Assembly: GCF_022810765.1 (NCBI RefSeq)
Contig: NZ_CP094494.1
Span: forward strand, 2,232,001 to 2,296,000
DNA length: 64,000 bases
Direction of reading: 5' to 3'
From: Winogradskyella sp. MH6
GTDB taxonomy: Bacteria > Bacteroidota > Bacteroidia > Flavobacteriales > Flavobacteriaceae
Of this stretch, positions 42,472 to 51,177 are shown piece after piece. The position numbers and the translations under genes were made by a program. The notes under the pieces were generated by a model. It was not told where the DNA came from. It saw only the letters and a program-made list of their open reading frames with translations, and did not search any database. Each line of letters begins with the position of its first letter. The stretch's first letter is position 1.

Positions 42472-43487
42472 TACTGGGACAATTCATTTTTATATTGCGG
42501 TAATATACTAATAAATTTCTCAACTGTAGCTTCTAAGCTATCTTCGCTACGTCCACCAGCAGCATTTGTGTGGCCACCTCCATTAAAATGTGCTCTCGAA
42601 AACTCATTTACAGAAAATGTTCCTTTACTGCGTAACGATATTTTTACGATATCTTCTTGATGGTTTTCTATAAAGATGGCAGCAAAGATGATATCCTTTA
42701 ACGATAAGCCGTAATTAACAAAACCTTCGGTATCTCCTTTTTTAAATTTGAATTCATCCAACTCAGCTTGCGACAAGGTAATATAAGCTGTACGTAACTC
42801 TGGTATAACCTTTAAGTTTTGAAGCGCTCTACCTAAAAGCTGCAAACGACTATAGCTATTGGTATCATAGATGTTATTATGAATATCTGAATTCTTAGCA
42901 CCACGCTTCATTAAGTCGCCTACCACTTGGTGTGTTCTGCTAGTGGTTGATGGAAAACGAAACGAGCCAGTATCTGTCATAATGCCTGTGTACAAACAGG
43001 TTGCAATAGCGCTATCTATTTTGTCTAAGTCATCTAGCATTTCAATGAAATTATAAACCATTTCGCAGGTAGAAGACATACTCACATCAGAGTAAGTAAA
43101 TTTAGCATAATCATCGGGTTGCTGATGATGGTCTATCATAATTTTGGTTGCAGACGACTGTTCTAATGGTGTTTCCATATCACCAGTACGATGCAAGGCA
43201 TTAAAGTCTAGGGTAAAAATAAGCTGCGCCTTGTTGATTAACGCTTCGCTTTGATCTTGATTGGACTCAAAGATTAAAACACTGTCATTTCCTGGTAACC
43301 ACTTTAAAAAATCTGGGTAATCGTTTGGTGCAATAACCGTCACATGGTGATTATAAGCTTTTAAATAATGATAAAGACCTAAAGTAGAGCCTATGGCATC
43401 ACCATCAGGGTTTTTATGTGGCACAATCACAATGTCTTGTGGTGTGCTGAGTAGTGTTTTTAGTTCTGAAATTTGTGTTTTAATCAT
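42471..43487 (-). CDS. DHH family phosphoesterase (NrnA-like)
   Basis: From ATG 43487 the 338-residue protein has the DHH motifs: IVIVPHKNPDGDAIGSTLGLYHYL near residue 20 (motifs I and II), LIFTLDFNALHRTG near residue 93, KIMIDHHQQPDD near residue 118 (DHH), and the C-terminal GGGHTNAAGG of the DHHA1 domain. NrnA-type enzymes degrade nano-RNA, pAp or cyclic dinucleotides. The open frame runs 52 codons further upstream, but that part lies inside a family B repeat, so the start is internal. Its operon continues with gldI. Confidence 0.87.
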   Translation of the reverse strand: MIKTQISELKTLLSTPQDIVIVPHKNPDGDAIGSTLGLYHYLKAYNHHVTVIAPNDYPDFLKWLPGNDSVLIFESNQDQSEALINKAQLIFTLDFNALHRTGDMETPLEQSSATKIMIDHHQQPDDYAKFTYSDVSMSSTCEMVYNFIEMLDDLDKIDSAIATCLYTGIMTDTGSFRFPSTTSRTHQVVGDLMKRGAKNSDIHNNIYDTNSYSRLQLLGRALQNLKVIPELRTAYITLSQAELDEFKFKKGDTEGFVNYGLSLKDIIFAAIFIENHQEDIVKISLRSKGTFSVNEFSRAHFNGGGHTNAAGGRSEDSLEATVEKFISILPQYKNELSQ

Positions 43488-43583
43488 AGGAAGCGAATTT
43501 ACAATTTTTAGTGTTTTTGAAAACGTTTTTAATATGAAATTAAGAATCGTTCTTATTCCTGCCTGCTTGAGAATGATAGGTCT

Positions 43584-43661
43584 CGTCACTTCGAGTGATT
43601 TTATGGTTAATTGGTTCTCGATACTATTTGCTCGTACACTCACAAATCACTCGAACTGACG
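43584..43661. repeat. Palindromic intergenic repeat, family B copy 2 (shortened)
   Basis: It starts CGTCACTTCGAGTGATT (43584-43600) and ends AATCACTCGAACTGACG (43645-43661). Only the right inner arm TTCTCGATAC is present; the left arm GTATCGAGAA is missing, so the inner stem cannot form. It is 78 bases against 109 for copy 1. It lies in the 436-base gap 43488-43923. Confidence 0.75.
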
Positions 43662-43685
43662 ATAGAGGCTTCTTTTTATACTTTG

Positions 43686-43821
43686 CGTCACTTCGAGTGA
43701 TTCCGAAGCATGAGAAACCTTTAGGTTCAGCGTAGCTAAACTGTATCGAGAAGTTTTGTTACCAAGCCTGTTCTCGATACTAATTTTATTCCTATCGTCA
43801 TAAAATTCACTCGAACTGACG
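43686..43821. repeat. Palindromic intergenic repeat, family B copy 3
   Basis: It starts CGTCACTTCGAGTGATT (43686-43702) and ends TTCACTCGAACTGACG (43806-43821), with the inner pair GTATCGAGAA (43743-43752) and TTCTCGATAC (43771-43780) intact. At 136 bases it is the longest copy, with extra sequence in the left loop. It follows copy 2 after 24 bases, so the gap between nrnA-like and ndk carries two family B elements in direct order and no gene. Confidence 0.85.
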
Positions 43822-43872
43822 AAAGACTTTGTTAATTTATCATTAAACATTAACCTTTAATTATGGCATGGC

Positions 43873-43902
43873 TTGATAAATTAAAGAAATGCATTACTTT
43901 TG
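43873..43902 (+). promoter_or_regulatory. Flavobacterial promoter (-33 TTG / -7 TACTTTTG) for ndk
   Basis: TTG at 43873-43875 and TACTTTTG at 43895-43902 are 19 bases apart. TACTTTTGCACCC repeats the def promoter exactly. The ATG of ndk follows at 43924. Confidence 0.65.
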
Positions 43903-43923
43903 CACCCAATTAAAAAATTACAC

Positions 43924-44343
43924 ATGGCAACTAACAGAACATTTACAATGTTAAAGCCAGATGCTGTTGAAAAAGGACACATTGGCGCAATATTAGAAAA
44001 AATTACAGCTTCAGGATTTAGAATCGTAGCAATGAAGTTAACTCAAATGACTAAGGCAGATGCTGAGGAGTTTTATGGAATCCACAAAGAGCGTCCATTC
44101 TTTGGTGAATTAGTTGAGTACATGACACGTGGCCCAATCGTTGCAGCAATCTTAGAAAAAGACAACGCTGTTGAAGATTTTAGAACATTAATTGGTGCTA
44201 CAAATCCTGCGGATGCTGCAGAAGGTACTATCCGTAAGTTATATGCAGCTTCTATTGGCGAAAACGCTGTACATGGTAGTGATAGTGATGACAACGCTGC
44301 TATAGAAGGTGCGTTTCACTTTGCTGGTAGAGAGATGTTCTAA
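43924..44343 (+). CDS. ndk: Nucleoside-diphosphate kinase
   Basis: Ndk transfers the gamma phosphate of ATP to NDPs through a phospho-histidine. The 139-residue protein has [19 protein letters not shown] at the N-terminus and the active-site [20 protein letters not shown] near residue 115, with the catalytic His. Length is normal. I use ATG 43924 (MATNRTF); a methionine eight codons upstream lies ahead of the transcription start implied by the promoter. A terminator hairpin follows. It is a single-gene unit. Confidence 0.96.
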   Translation: MATNRTFTMLKPDAVEKGHIGAILEKITASGFRIVAMKLTQMTKADAEEFYGIHKERPFFGELVEYMTRGPIVAAILEKDNAVEDFRTLIGATNPADAAEGTIRKLYAASIGENAVHGSDSDDNAAIEGAFHFAGREMF

Positions 44344-44367
44344 GAACAGACACTTTATATAAAATTG

Positions 44368-44397
44368 AAAAGACCATCTGTAAGGATGGTCTTTTTT
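44368..44397. terminator. Intrinsic terminator after ndk
   Basis: AAAAGACCATC (44368-44378) pairs perfectly with GATGGTCTTTT (44385-44395) over 11 bp around a 6-base loop, followed by a T run. It lies 24 bases after the ndk stop. The convergent membrane gene ends about 80 bases beyond. Confidence 0.87.
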
Positions 44398-44479
44398 GTT
44401 TTGTGGTTTCAAAAGTGGGCGAGAAATTAAATTGAAAAAAGCTTAGAATTTAGCTTAGTTCATTGTTGTATGTAGTTTT

Positions 44480-45247
44480 TTAGAATGGAACTTCTGTAAT
44501 TTTAAAGAATAGAATATAACCCGTATATAAAATTCCAATACATAGTATTATTGGATAAATAACATACATGATGAAATCGAAATTTCTCAATTCACCGGTT
44601 TTCTTCTTTTTTCTAATTCTTGCATAAGACAAAATAATTGTAGTAATTCCGATAAAGATAAAAATAGAAAATACAACAATCTTGGTTATTTTGCTTGAGT
44701 TTTCTATTCCATCTTCATTAATTTCTGCAGGAACGAACTCTACTAAATCAGTTTCTAAAATATTCCCTTTTAATTTTCCTGTTATGTTTTCTTCACCCAC
44801 ATAAAGAACTTGAAATTTTAGACCATGTTTTGGATCAAAATAATTCCAATCAAAATTATATATACTATCCTTACTTACCTCATAGGTAAATTTAGAAACC
44901 CCAGACTCAATCTCTTTTATGACCTTAAAATCAATAATTTTATTTATACCTTTTAATTCAATTGCAATTTGTTTTCTAACATCAGATTTATTAATTGTTA
45001 AATCGCCTGAATTCCAAATAGAAATGGTAGTTAAATATATGTTTTGATTAATTTTAGAACTATCTTTAGCAAAGATTTTTAGACTTGATTCACCTTCAAT
45101 AGCTTCTTTGTCAAAAACTTTATAGGATGGTCCTAAGACGTTATAACTGATTTCCTTATCCTTTACAGTATTGAAATAAGATACAATCCCAATAGCTAAT
45201 CCTATTAGTCCGACTATGAGACCAAAGAAATTAATTGTTTTTTGCAT
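44480..45247 (-). CDS. Membrane protein of unknown function
   Basis: From ATG 45247 (MQKTINFFG) the protein has one N-terminal membrane segment (about residues 6-26, LIVGLIGLAIGIVSYF), an extracytoplasmic beta-rich domain of about 150 residues, and two C-terminal membrane segments (IVVFSIFIFIGITTIILSY and VIYPIILCIGILYTGYI) separated by a basic RIRKKKK loop. The start codon of the longer frame would be GTG two codons earlier. I do not recognise the family. It lies downstream of ndk, converging on it, and upstream of a short gap holding an odd promoter-hairpin unit. Confidence 0.6.
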   Translation of the reverse strand: MQKTINFFGLIVGLIGLAIGIVSYFNTVKDKEISYNVLGPSYKVFDKEAIEGESSLKIFAKDSSKINQNIYLTTISIWNSGDLTINKSDVRKQIAIELKGINKIIDFKVIKEIESGVSKFTYEVSKDSIYNFDWNYFDPKHGLKFQVLYVGEENITGKLKGNILETDLVEFVPAEINEDGIENSSKITKIVVFSIFIFIGITTIILSYARIRKKKKTGELRNFDFIMYVIYPIILCIGILYTGYILFFKITEVPF

Positions 45248-45321
45248 AGACACTATTATTTATTAATTATAGTTTTTAATTACATACAACAATCGAATAT
45301 TCGTATTACGTATATCCACAT

Positions 45322-45378
45322 TATATTTGCACCAGAAAGGTAACTATAATTTTCTTACTAAACTACAGTTACCTTTTT
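45322..45378 (+). ncRNA. Orphan promoter box with hairpin, candidate small RNA
   Basis: TATATTTG at 45322-45329 is an exact TAnnTTTG match on the plus strand, followed by CACC. From 7 bases later AAAGGTAACT (45336-45345) pairs with AGTTACCTTT (45367-45376) across a 21-base loop, and the hairpin runs into five T. Both flanking genes are on the minus strand, so nothing is obviously served by a plus-strand promoter. The predicted transcript would be about 45 bases. It may also be chance. Confidence 0.3.
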
Positions 45379-45405
45379 GTTTATCAGTAAATTATATTTT
45401 TAATC

Positions 45406-47211
45406 TTAATCCACTTTCTTCTTCGCTACAAACGTACCATTAGGTTGTATAAACTTTACTTGGTCTATGGTACCATCGGTTTCTACAAACTCTATTTTAA
45501 AACCTTCTAAGACCTTAAAATTAAACTTGTGCAATGCTGTTGGTATCAACTCATATTCGGGTTGTCCTGGCACAAATACATAGAGTACGTTTTCGTCTTT
45601 TATATACGCTTTAATTTCTGTACCCATTAAATCGTAAGTGCCAACATACTGCTCTAAGGTTTTGGCATCTACATCTAAAGTGTTTGGCGTACGCTTAAAG
45701 GCAATAGCATCTGTCATCTGTTCAATATCGGTTTTAAGATAATCTATATCGCCTGTAGTGTTTGTGGTAAAAGTTACTTTAATAGAATTGCCGATAGCTG
45801 TGGTGTCTGCTTTGCCTTCTTCATAATCTAAAACTTCAAAAGTGTCGTAATGAAAATGGTTAAGATATTGTTTGTGGCCATTAAACTCGGTAAACAAAGA
45901 ATCATTTTCTACTACAATTTCAAACTTACCATAGCCTTTGTTTTCATAAAAACCTGTGTAATCTAATAAGGTATGCGATGGTCTGGTGCCTTTTACATTA
46001 GAAACACTAGTGTTCTCTTTTGCTTCTTCCTTTTTTTCGAGTGCTTTTTCAATAGCTTCTTTATGTTCTTTTGCCCATTCGGTCTTATTAACACCTAGCA
46101 TATAATCTGCAGCGATGTTTCTAACAAGCCTTGGCACTGCAGAGCCATTTTGGTTGGTTAATACCACAATGCCTAAACTATCGGTTGGGTACAATGCTAC
46201 ACTTGCAGAAAAGCCATCGATATTACCACCATGCTCTACCATGTAGTGCCCTTTGTAAGAATGTAAAAACCATCCATAACCATAATTAGAAAACTGCACA
46301 TCTGGCATTTCGTCTTTTGGCATGCCACCAGAGACTACCATTTTAGAGCTCATGGCTTCTTTTACATAAGCTTCTGGTATAATTTGGGTTTCACCATATT
46401 TACCTTTGTTGATCCAAGTCTTTAGCCATTGGCTCATATCATTAACACTGCTGTTAATACTACCTGCTGGAGACATACCTGCAATATCAAAGTAGTCCAT
46501 CTTTTCAATGTTTCTATCGTCATCTAATCGGTAACCGAAGGCTGTGTTTGTACCGTTTTTCATACCATCAATCATGGTCTTAGAACGGTTCATGCCTAAG
46601 GGTTTAAAGAATTTGTCTTCAATATTTTTTTCCCAGCTTTCGCCTGTAATTCTTTCGGTAATAACACCTTGTAATAAAAACCCAAAATTGTTGTAATACC
46701 ATTGTTGGCGTACACCAGTAAACGGTTCGTGATACTGTATACGAGCTACTAACGAGTCTTTACTATCCGAAGGGAAAAAATACCAAGAACCATCGTGTCT
46801 TGGCAAACCTGTACTATGGCGCATTAGGTCTTTTATAATGATGTTATTGTTCATCTCGTCATTATAAAATCGTAATTCTGGTACGTGTTTTATAGGACTG
46901 TCATCTAAGGATAATTTTCCGTCCTCTTGTAACATTCCGAGAAGCGCAGAGGTAAAGGCTTTTGTAGATGAGCCAATGGCAAACAAGGTATTGGCATCAG
47001 CAGGAATTTTATTTTCATAGTCTGCATAGCCAAAGCCTTTGGCATAAATAACTTTATCTCCTTCTACAATGGCAACTGCAAATCCAGGAGCTTTTGTAGA
47101 TTCTAATACGGAATTGAACTGCTTTTCAATGCCCTTAAGGCGTTTGTCGGTTTGTGCTGAGACAAAAGATAGGAATGTGATTAGGGCAACGACGAGAAAT
47201 CTGGTTTTCAT
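45406..47211 (-). CDS. Serine hydrolase of the class C beta-lactamase/esterase family
   Basis: The 601-residue protein has a signal peptide (MKTRFLVVALITFLSFVSAQ). Its penicillin-binding-protein-type domain has IGSSTKAFTSALLGML near residue 80 (SxxK), YYNNFGFLLQG near residue 168 (YxN) and MVEHGGNIDGF near residue 322 (HGG, the KTG equivalent). A C-terminal region of about 180 residues with two beta-rich modules (about 415-500 and 510-601) follows. It is exported, probably to the periplasm. Activity could be esterase, beta-lactamase-like or D-aminopeptidase; the sequence does not say which. Confidence 0.85.
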   Translation of the reverse strand: MKTRFLVVALITFLSFVSAQTDKRLKGIEKQFNSVLESTKAPGFAVAIVEGDKVIYAKGFGYADYENKIPADANTLFAIGSSTKAFTSALLGMLQEDGKLSLDDSPIKHVPELRFYNDEMNNNIIIKDLMRHSTGLPRHDGSWYFFPSDSKDSLVARIQYHEPFTGVRQQWYYNNFGFLLQGVITERITGESWEKNIEDKFFKPLGMNRSKTMIDGMKNGTNTAFGYRLDDDRNIEKMDYFDIAGMSPAGSINSSVNDMSQWLKTWINKGKYGETQIIPEAYVKEAMSSKMVVSGGMPKDEMPDVQFSNYGYGWFLHSYKGHYMVEHGGNIDGFSASVALYPTDSLGIVVLTNQNGSAVPRLVRNIAADYMLGVNKTEWAKEHKEAIEKALEKKEEAKENTSVSNVKGTRPSHTLLDYTGFYENKGYGKFEIVVENDSLFTEFNGHKQYLNHFHYDTFEVLDYEEGKADTTAIGNSIKVTFTTNTTGDIDYLKTDIEQMTDAIAFKRTPNTLDVDAKTLEQYVGTYDLMGTEIKAYIKDENVLYVFVPGQPEYELIPTALHKFNFKVLEGFKIEFVETDGTIDQVKFIQPNGTFVAKKKVD

Positions 47212-47287
47212 TTTTTGATTGGTTTTGTTGTTAACTATTTAGTTAGTAGTAAAACTGCTCTCTAAGTTACTGAATTTTAAAGGGAAT

Positions 47288-47899
47288 TTATTTTTTGTCT
47301 GATACTATGTTTTCAGGTTGTTTATCATTCAGAGCATCCCACTTTTTTTTAACGTCATCCCATTGTGTTGTAAGACTTAGTTTTCTGTATATTTCAAAGA
47401 AATTGTAGATAAAACCTGCTGTATAAATTAATGTAAAGATTAAGATTGTAAATTCCTTCTCTACATCACCTATATTGAAACAAATTATAATATTAAAAAA
47501 TAGAATAAAAACTAAAATTATAGAGTTTAGGATATACAAGATTATGGATATAGTCTTTGTCTTACTATCTTCAGGGCTTTTCCTTAAATAACTTCCCCAT
47601 TTACACCAAAACCCACCACTAATAAAAGAACTCTCAATTTCTTTTAGCCTTATACCGTATACAATTAAATGTCTTGTAATAGAAGACATGGTTTTTATAA
47701 GAGCCAATACTATAAATAAAAGGCAGGCTTCAAAAATAAACCTCTCATAAAACTCAGAGCTAATGATATGAGGAAAAAGAACACCGATTATGGTAAAACA
47801 AAAGCCTAAAATGGTTAATCTATAACCCATAAGGCTTCTCATGCTTGTAGAAAGTTCTTGATATTCTATAAGCAACATATTTTTAATTTCATCTGCCAT
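47288..47899 (-). CDS. Membrane protein of unknown function
   Basis: The 203-residue protein starts with a short cytosolic helix (MADEIKNMLLIEYQELSTSM) and has four hydrophobic segments arranged as two pairs: about residues 28-44 and 54-70, then about 115-137 and 145-166. The C-terminus is polar (WDALNDKQPENIVSDKK). No family is recognised. It stands alone between the serine hydrolase and the divergent two-component locus. AT content is very high, as for the other unknown membrane gene at 44480. Confidence 0.55.
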   Translation of the reverse strand: MADEIKNMLLIEYQELSTSMRSLMGYRLTILGFCFTIIGVLFPHIISSEFYERFIFEACLLFIVLALIKTMSSITRHLIVYGIRLKEIESSFISGGFWCKWGSYLRKSPEDSKTKTISIILYILNSIILVFILFFNIIICFNIGDVEKEFTILIFTLIYTAGFIYNFFEIYRKLSLTTQWDDVKKKWDALNDKQPENIVSDKK

Positions 47900-48118
47900 A
47901 ATAATATATGTTATTTATGATGACTTAATCTATTAATTATGGTTTAACTTGTTAGCTATCAAGTTATAAAAAGTATTTGACAGATAAACTTTTCTCCCAT
48001 GAAATACAGAAAAATACATTTCATCTTCAAATTTCTACAATTCGGTAAATCTTCTTTTCAAAAGCTAGTGTTGCGAAGGATATTTGTACCGTAATCATAA
48101 AACATCAATCAAAACATC

Positions 48119-48754
48119 ATGAACACGTTAGTAAAAATCGCAGTAATATTGGTTTTAAGTTTAATAGGACATCAGTCTACAGCACAAACCAATTTTGAAA
48201 AAGGAATGACCAAAGCTTTTGAACTTTGGGAATCAGGTAAATGGGATGAAGCCGAAAATATGTTTGAACGTATTTCGAAAGCGGAAGACAAAGAATGGCT
48301 ACCAAACTACTACATTGCACAAATGAACAGCCTAAAAAGCTGGAATGAAAAAGACGAAACCGTTTTAAAAGCACAGTTAGACAAAGCGCAAGAGCATTTA
48401 GACATTGCAATGGCTAGAAGCGAAGACAATGCAGAATTGTTGGTAATGCAAGCCCAAGTATATACCAATTGGGTAGCTTACGATGGTGCAACTTATGGTA
48501 TGAAGTATGCTGGCAAGGTTGCCGAACTGTATGCTAAAGCAGTGAAGTTAGACCCAACGAATCCGAGAGCAGCATTATGTAAGGCAGATTGGGGAATGGG
48601 AAGCGCTAAATATTTTGGTCAGGATACAGAACCATTCTGCAAAGAAATTGAAGCTTCAATAGAACTTTTTGATACCTTTAAGCCAGAGAGCGATTTTCAT
48701 CCTAATTGGGGAAGAGAGCGTGCAGAGCAAGTATTAGCTGAGTGTAAAGAGTAA
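48119..48754 (+). CDS. Secreted TPR-like protein leading the two-component locus
   Basis: The 211-residue protein has a signal peptide (MNTLVKIAVILVLSLIGHQSTAQ, cleavage near residue 23) and helical repeats: TKAFELWESGKWDEAENMFERI, AQEHLDIAMARSEDNAELLVMQ and AELYAKAVKLDPTNPRAALCKA, all TPR-like. It probably faces the periplasm. It ends 15 bases before the histidine kinase gene, so it may feed a signal to it or be its target. The upstream gap (about 220 bases) has no exact TAnnTTTG box. Confidence 0.7.
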   Translation: MNTLVKIAVILVLSLIGHQSTAQTNFEKGMTKAFELWESGKWDEAENMFERISKAEDKEWLPNYYIAQMNSLKSWNEKDETVLKAQLDKAQEHLDIAMARSEDNAELLVMQAQVYTNWVAYDGATYGMKYAGKVAELYAKAVKLDPTNPRAALCKADWGMGSAKYFGQDTEPFCKEIEASIELFDTFKPESDFHPNWGRERAEQVLAECKE

Positions 48755-48769
48755 ATTATTTTAATATTT

Positions 48770-50122
48770 ATGTCAACGTCAATTAAAAATATTTTAACCA
48801 CCTTTTTTATTGGATGTATAGTTTTCGTTATTGGATCTTACATGACTACAGGGTTTGATTTTAAAAATGTTAATCAGTTTTTAATCTACTTTGGCATATA
48901 CCAGCTCTATACTTTTGTAATTAGCTATGTAAATACTCTGGTTTTTGAATATTTAAAGAAACGCAGCTACAAAACCTACGATAGTATCAAACGCTTTGTG
49001 ATAGGCATATTTAGCAGCACAGTTGTAACGTTGATAACCATTTTTGTGCTTAGGGTATTAGTTGAAGTAATAATCTTTGGTGATACGCTAGACCACTTTT
49101 TGGAAACCGAAACCTGGTATGGCTATTCTTTTGGGTTGTGGATTACACTAACTATTGTAACAGTGTTTTATGTTATATACTTCTACAACCGTTTTCAGAA
49201 AAATAAAATAAAAGAACAAAAGGTTATTGCAGGTGCAGCCAGTGCCAAGTTTGATGCCTTAAAAAATCAGTTAGATCCACATTTTCTGTTTAATAGTCTT
49301 AATGTATTAACCAGTTTAATTGAAGAGAACCCAGATAGTGCACAGAAGTTTACAACAGCATTATCTAAAGTGTATCGCTATGTTTTAGAGCAAAAAAATA
49401 AAGAATTAGTAACAGTAGATGAGGAATTGAATTTTGCTCGAACATACATGTCGCTTTTAAAAATGCGATTTGAGGACAGCATCATTTTTGAAATACCAGA
49501 CAAGGCTTCAAATCCTGAAAGTAAAGTTGTGCCATTATCGCTACAATTATTGTTAGAAAATGCTGTAAAACACAATATGGTAACCTCGAGTAAGCCATTG
49601 CATATAAAAATTTATGAAGACGGAAATCACTTAGTAGTGATGAATAATCTTCAGCCAAAACAAATTGTAAAGAAGAGTAGTGGTGTTGGTTTAGAAAACA
49701 TAAAACAACGTTATCAGCTTCTTACAGAACGAAAAGTTTACATCAATCAAAGAGAGAAGGATTTTGCAGTTGCAATTCCGATGCTCACAAAACAAGTATC
49801 AATCATGAGAACAGCACAAAAATCAAAAGAGCGTCTTAATGACGACTATGTGAGAGCTCGCAAGCGTGTAGATGAGCTTAAAGCTTTCTACTATAGTTTA
49901 ATATCGTATGTTTTTGTTATACCATTTTTAATCTTCATTTGGTATAAATATTCGCAACATACCATTCAATGGTTCTGGTTTCCGGTATTTGGATGGGGAA
50001 TTAGTTTAGTGTTTCAAGCCTATCGCGTATATATAGATAACGGAGCCTTAGGGTCTAAGTGGGAACAACGCAAAATTGAAGAATACATGCGTGAAGAGGA
50101 TGAAAAAGATCGTTGGAATTAA
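48770..50122 (+). CDS. LytS/YehU-type sensor histidine kinase with C-terminal 2TM domain
   Basis: The 450-residue membrane kinase has about four N-terminal membrane segments (to about residue 140). Its His_kinase domain has AKFDALKNQLDPHFLFNSLNVL with phospho-acceptor His171, an N-box LLLENAVKHNM near residue 263 and a G-box SSGVGLENIKQRY near residue 303. From about residue 350 a 2TM domain follows (DDYVRARKRVDELKAFYYSL... to WEQRKIEEYMREEDEK). It matches the LytTR response regulator at 51178. The C-terminal 2TM module is shared with the next three genes. Confidence 0.88.
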   Translation: MSTSIKNILTTFFIGCIVFVIGSYMTTGFDFKNVNQFLIYFGIYQLYTFVISYVNTLVFEYLKKRSYKTYDSIKRFVIGIFSSTVVTLITIFVLRVLVEVIIFGDTLDHFLETETWYGYSFGLWITLTIVTVFYVIYFYNRFQKNKIKEQKVIAGAASAKFDALKNQLDPHFLFNSLNVLTSLIEENPDSAQKFTTALSKVYRYVLEQKNKELVTVDEELNFARTYMSLLKMRFEDSIIFEIPDKASNPESKVVPLSLQLLLENAVKHNMVTSSKPLHIKIYEDGNHLVVMNNLQPKQIVKKSSGVGLENIKQRYQLLTERKVYINQREKDFAVAIPMLTKQVSIMRTAQKSKERLNDDYVRARKRVDELKAFYYSLISYVFVIPFLIFIWYKYSQHTIQWFWFPVFGWGISLVFQAYRVYIDNGALGSKWEQRKIEEYMREEDEKDRWN

Positions 50123-50133
50123 AATTGAAAGTT

Positions 50134-50439
50134 ATGAAAGATCAGAATTTAAATTATATAAAAGCCAAACGTCGCGTTGAAAAAGAGAAAGGGTTTTACA
50201 CACACCTTATAATATACTTTTTGGTAAACACAATACTTACGGTAGTAAAAGTTTGGGGAGATTTTAATAGCTGGGACAGTTTTGTTGATGAGTTTTTAAC
50301 CATTGACGTATTAAGTTCCTGGACTGTTTGGGGAGTGTTTTTAATCTTACATTTTGTGTCCTATAAATTTGGTGCAAAATGGGAAGAACGCAAGATTGAA
50401 GAATACATGAAAAAGGAATTGTCTAACGATTCAAATTAA
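50134..50439 (+). CDS. 2TM domain protein (1)
   Basis: From ATG 50134 (MKDQNLNYIKAKRRVEKEKGFY) the 101-residue protein is a single 2TM module: a basic amphipathic N-terminal helix, two membrane segments (about residues 25-42 and 62-82) and the conserved tail KWEERKIEEYMKKELSND. The same module ends the histidine kinase. A TTG seven codons upstream overlaps the kinase stop and is unlikely. It is the first of three free-standing copies between the kinase and its regulator. Confidence 0.8.
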   Translation: MKDQNLNYIKAKRRVEKEKGFYTHLIIYFLVNTILTVVKVWGDFNSWDSFVDEFLTIDVLSSWTVWGVFLILHFVSYKFGAKWEERKIEEYMKKELSNDSN

Positions 50440-50451
50440 AAAATTAAAGAG

Positions 50452-50796
50452 ATGGAAAAATATAGTTTAGAGCCTTATAAAGATAAAGACGAGGTGTCAG
50501 ATTTTAGAAAAGAAGAAGCATATTTAAGAGCAAAGAAAAAGGTAGATTCATTAATAGGGTTTTACTGGCATTTTGCGGTGTATGTTGTTGTTAACGTGTT
50601 TTTAATATTGTTAATAGGACTTAACTCAGAGCAAGGTTTTAGAGGTTTTGGTCCTTATGCTACAGCCGTTTTTTGGGGCATAGGATTAGTGTTTCACTTT
50701 ATAGGAGTCTTTGGGCCAGATTTCTTTTTTGGTAAAGACTGGGAAAAGCGAAAGATTCAAGAGTTTATGGATAAAGAAGATCGTAATTGGGAGTAA
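50452..50796 (+). CDS. 2TM domain protein (2)
   Basis: The 114-residue copy has a longer acidic N-terminal arm (DKDEVSDFRKEEAYLRAKKKVDSLIGFY), membrane segments at about residues 40-58 and 70-90, and the tail KDWEKRKIQEFMDKEDRNW. The WE+RKI-EY/F core matches the other copies. It starts 12 bases after the previous gene's stop, so translation is likely coupled. Confidence 0.8.
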   Translation: MEKYSLEPYKDKDEVSDFRKEEAYLRAKKKVDSLIGFYWHFAVYVVVNVFLILLIGLNSEQGFRGFGPYATAVFWGIGLVFHFIGVFGPDFFFGKDWEKRKIQEFMDKEDRNWE

Positions 50797-50819
50797 TTAC
50801 TAATTAAAGATAGAAGTTA

Positions 50820-51143
50820 ATGGAATCTCATAATGCTAAAGAACAAAAATTACTAAGCGCTAAAAAGCGTGTAAGACAGTTAAAACTGTTTTACATTCAC
50901 TTTGCTGGCTACTTAGTTGTTGTAGCACTGTTGTTGTACAATCTCTACATTGTTGAAGGTGCTTATAAGAATAATATTATCAGTCTCAACCTTTCAATTT
51001 TAGTTCTGTGGACCGTTGCTATTGTATTGCATGCATGGAAAGTTTTTAGAGAAAAAAAAGTTTTTAAAGAAAGCTGGGAAGACAAAAAGATAGCTTCTTA
51101 TTTAGAGAAAGACGAGACGGAAGAAACCAAAATGTGGGAATAA
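50820..51143 (+). CDS. 2TM domain protein (3)
   Basis: The 107-residue copy has the helix AKKRVRQLKLFYIHFAGY, membrane segments at about residues 24-43 and 55-73 and the tail ESWEDKKIASYLEKDETEET, the most divergent of the three. It lies 23 bases after copy 2 and 34 bases before the response regulator. Confidence 0.78.
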   Translation: MESHNAKEQKLLSAKKRVRQLKLFYIHFAGYLVVVALLLYNLYIVEGAYKNNIISLNLSILVLWTVAIVLHAWKVFREKKVFKESWEDKKIASYLEKDETEETKMWE

Positions 51144-51177
51144 AAACGAACTAATCAAAAAAAAATAACCAAACAAA

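Noticed and set aside
43488..43643. N-terminal extension of the DHH phosphoesterase frame
   Set aside because: The 52 extra codons run into a repeat, and the DHH family starts at the MIKTQISELK region, so ATG 43487 is the start.
43647..43850. 67-residue open frame before ndk
   Set aside because: It coincides with family B copies 2 and 3; the apparent protein is a translation of the repeat.
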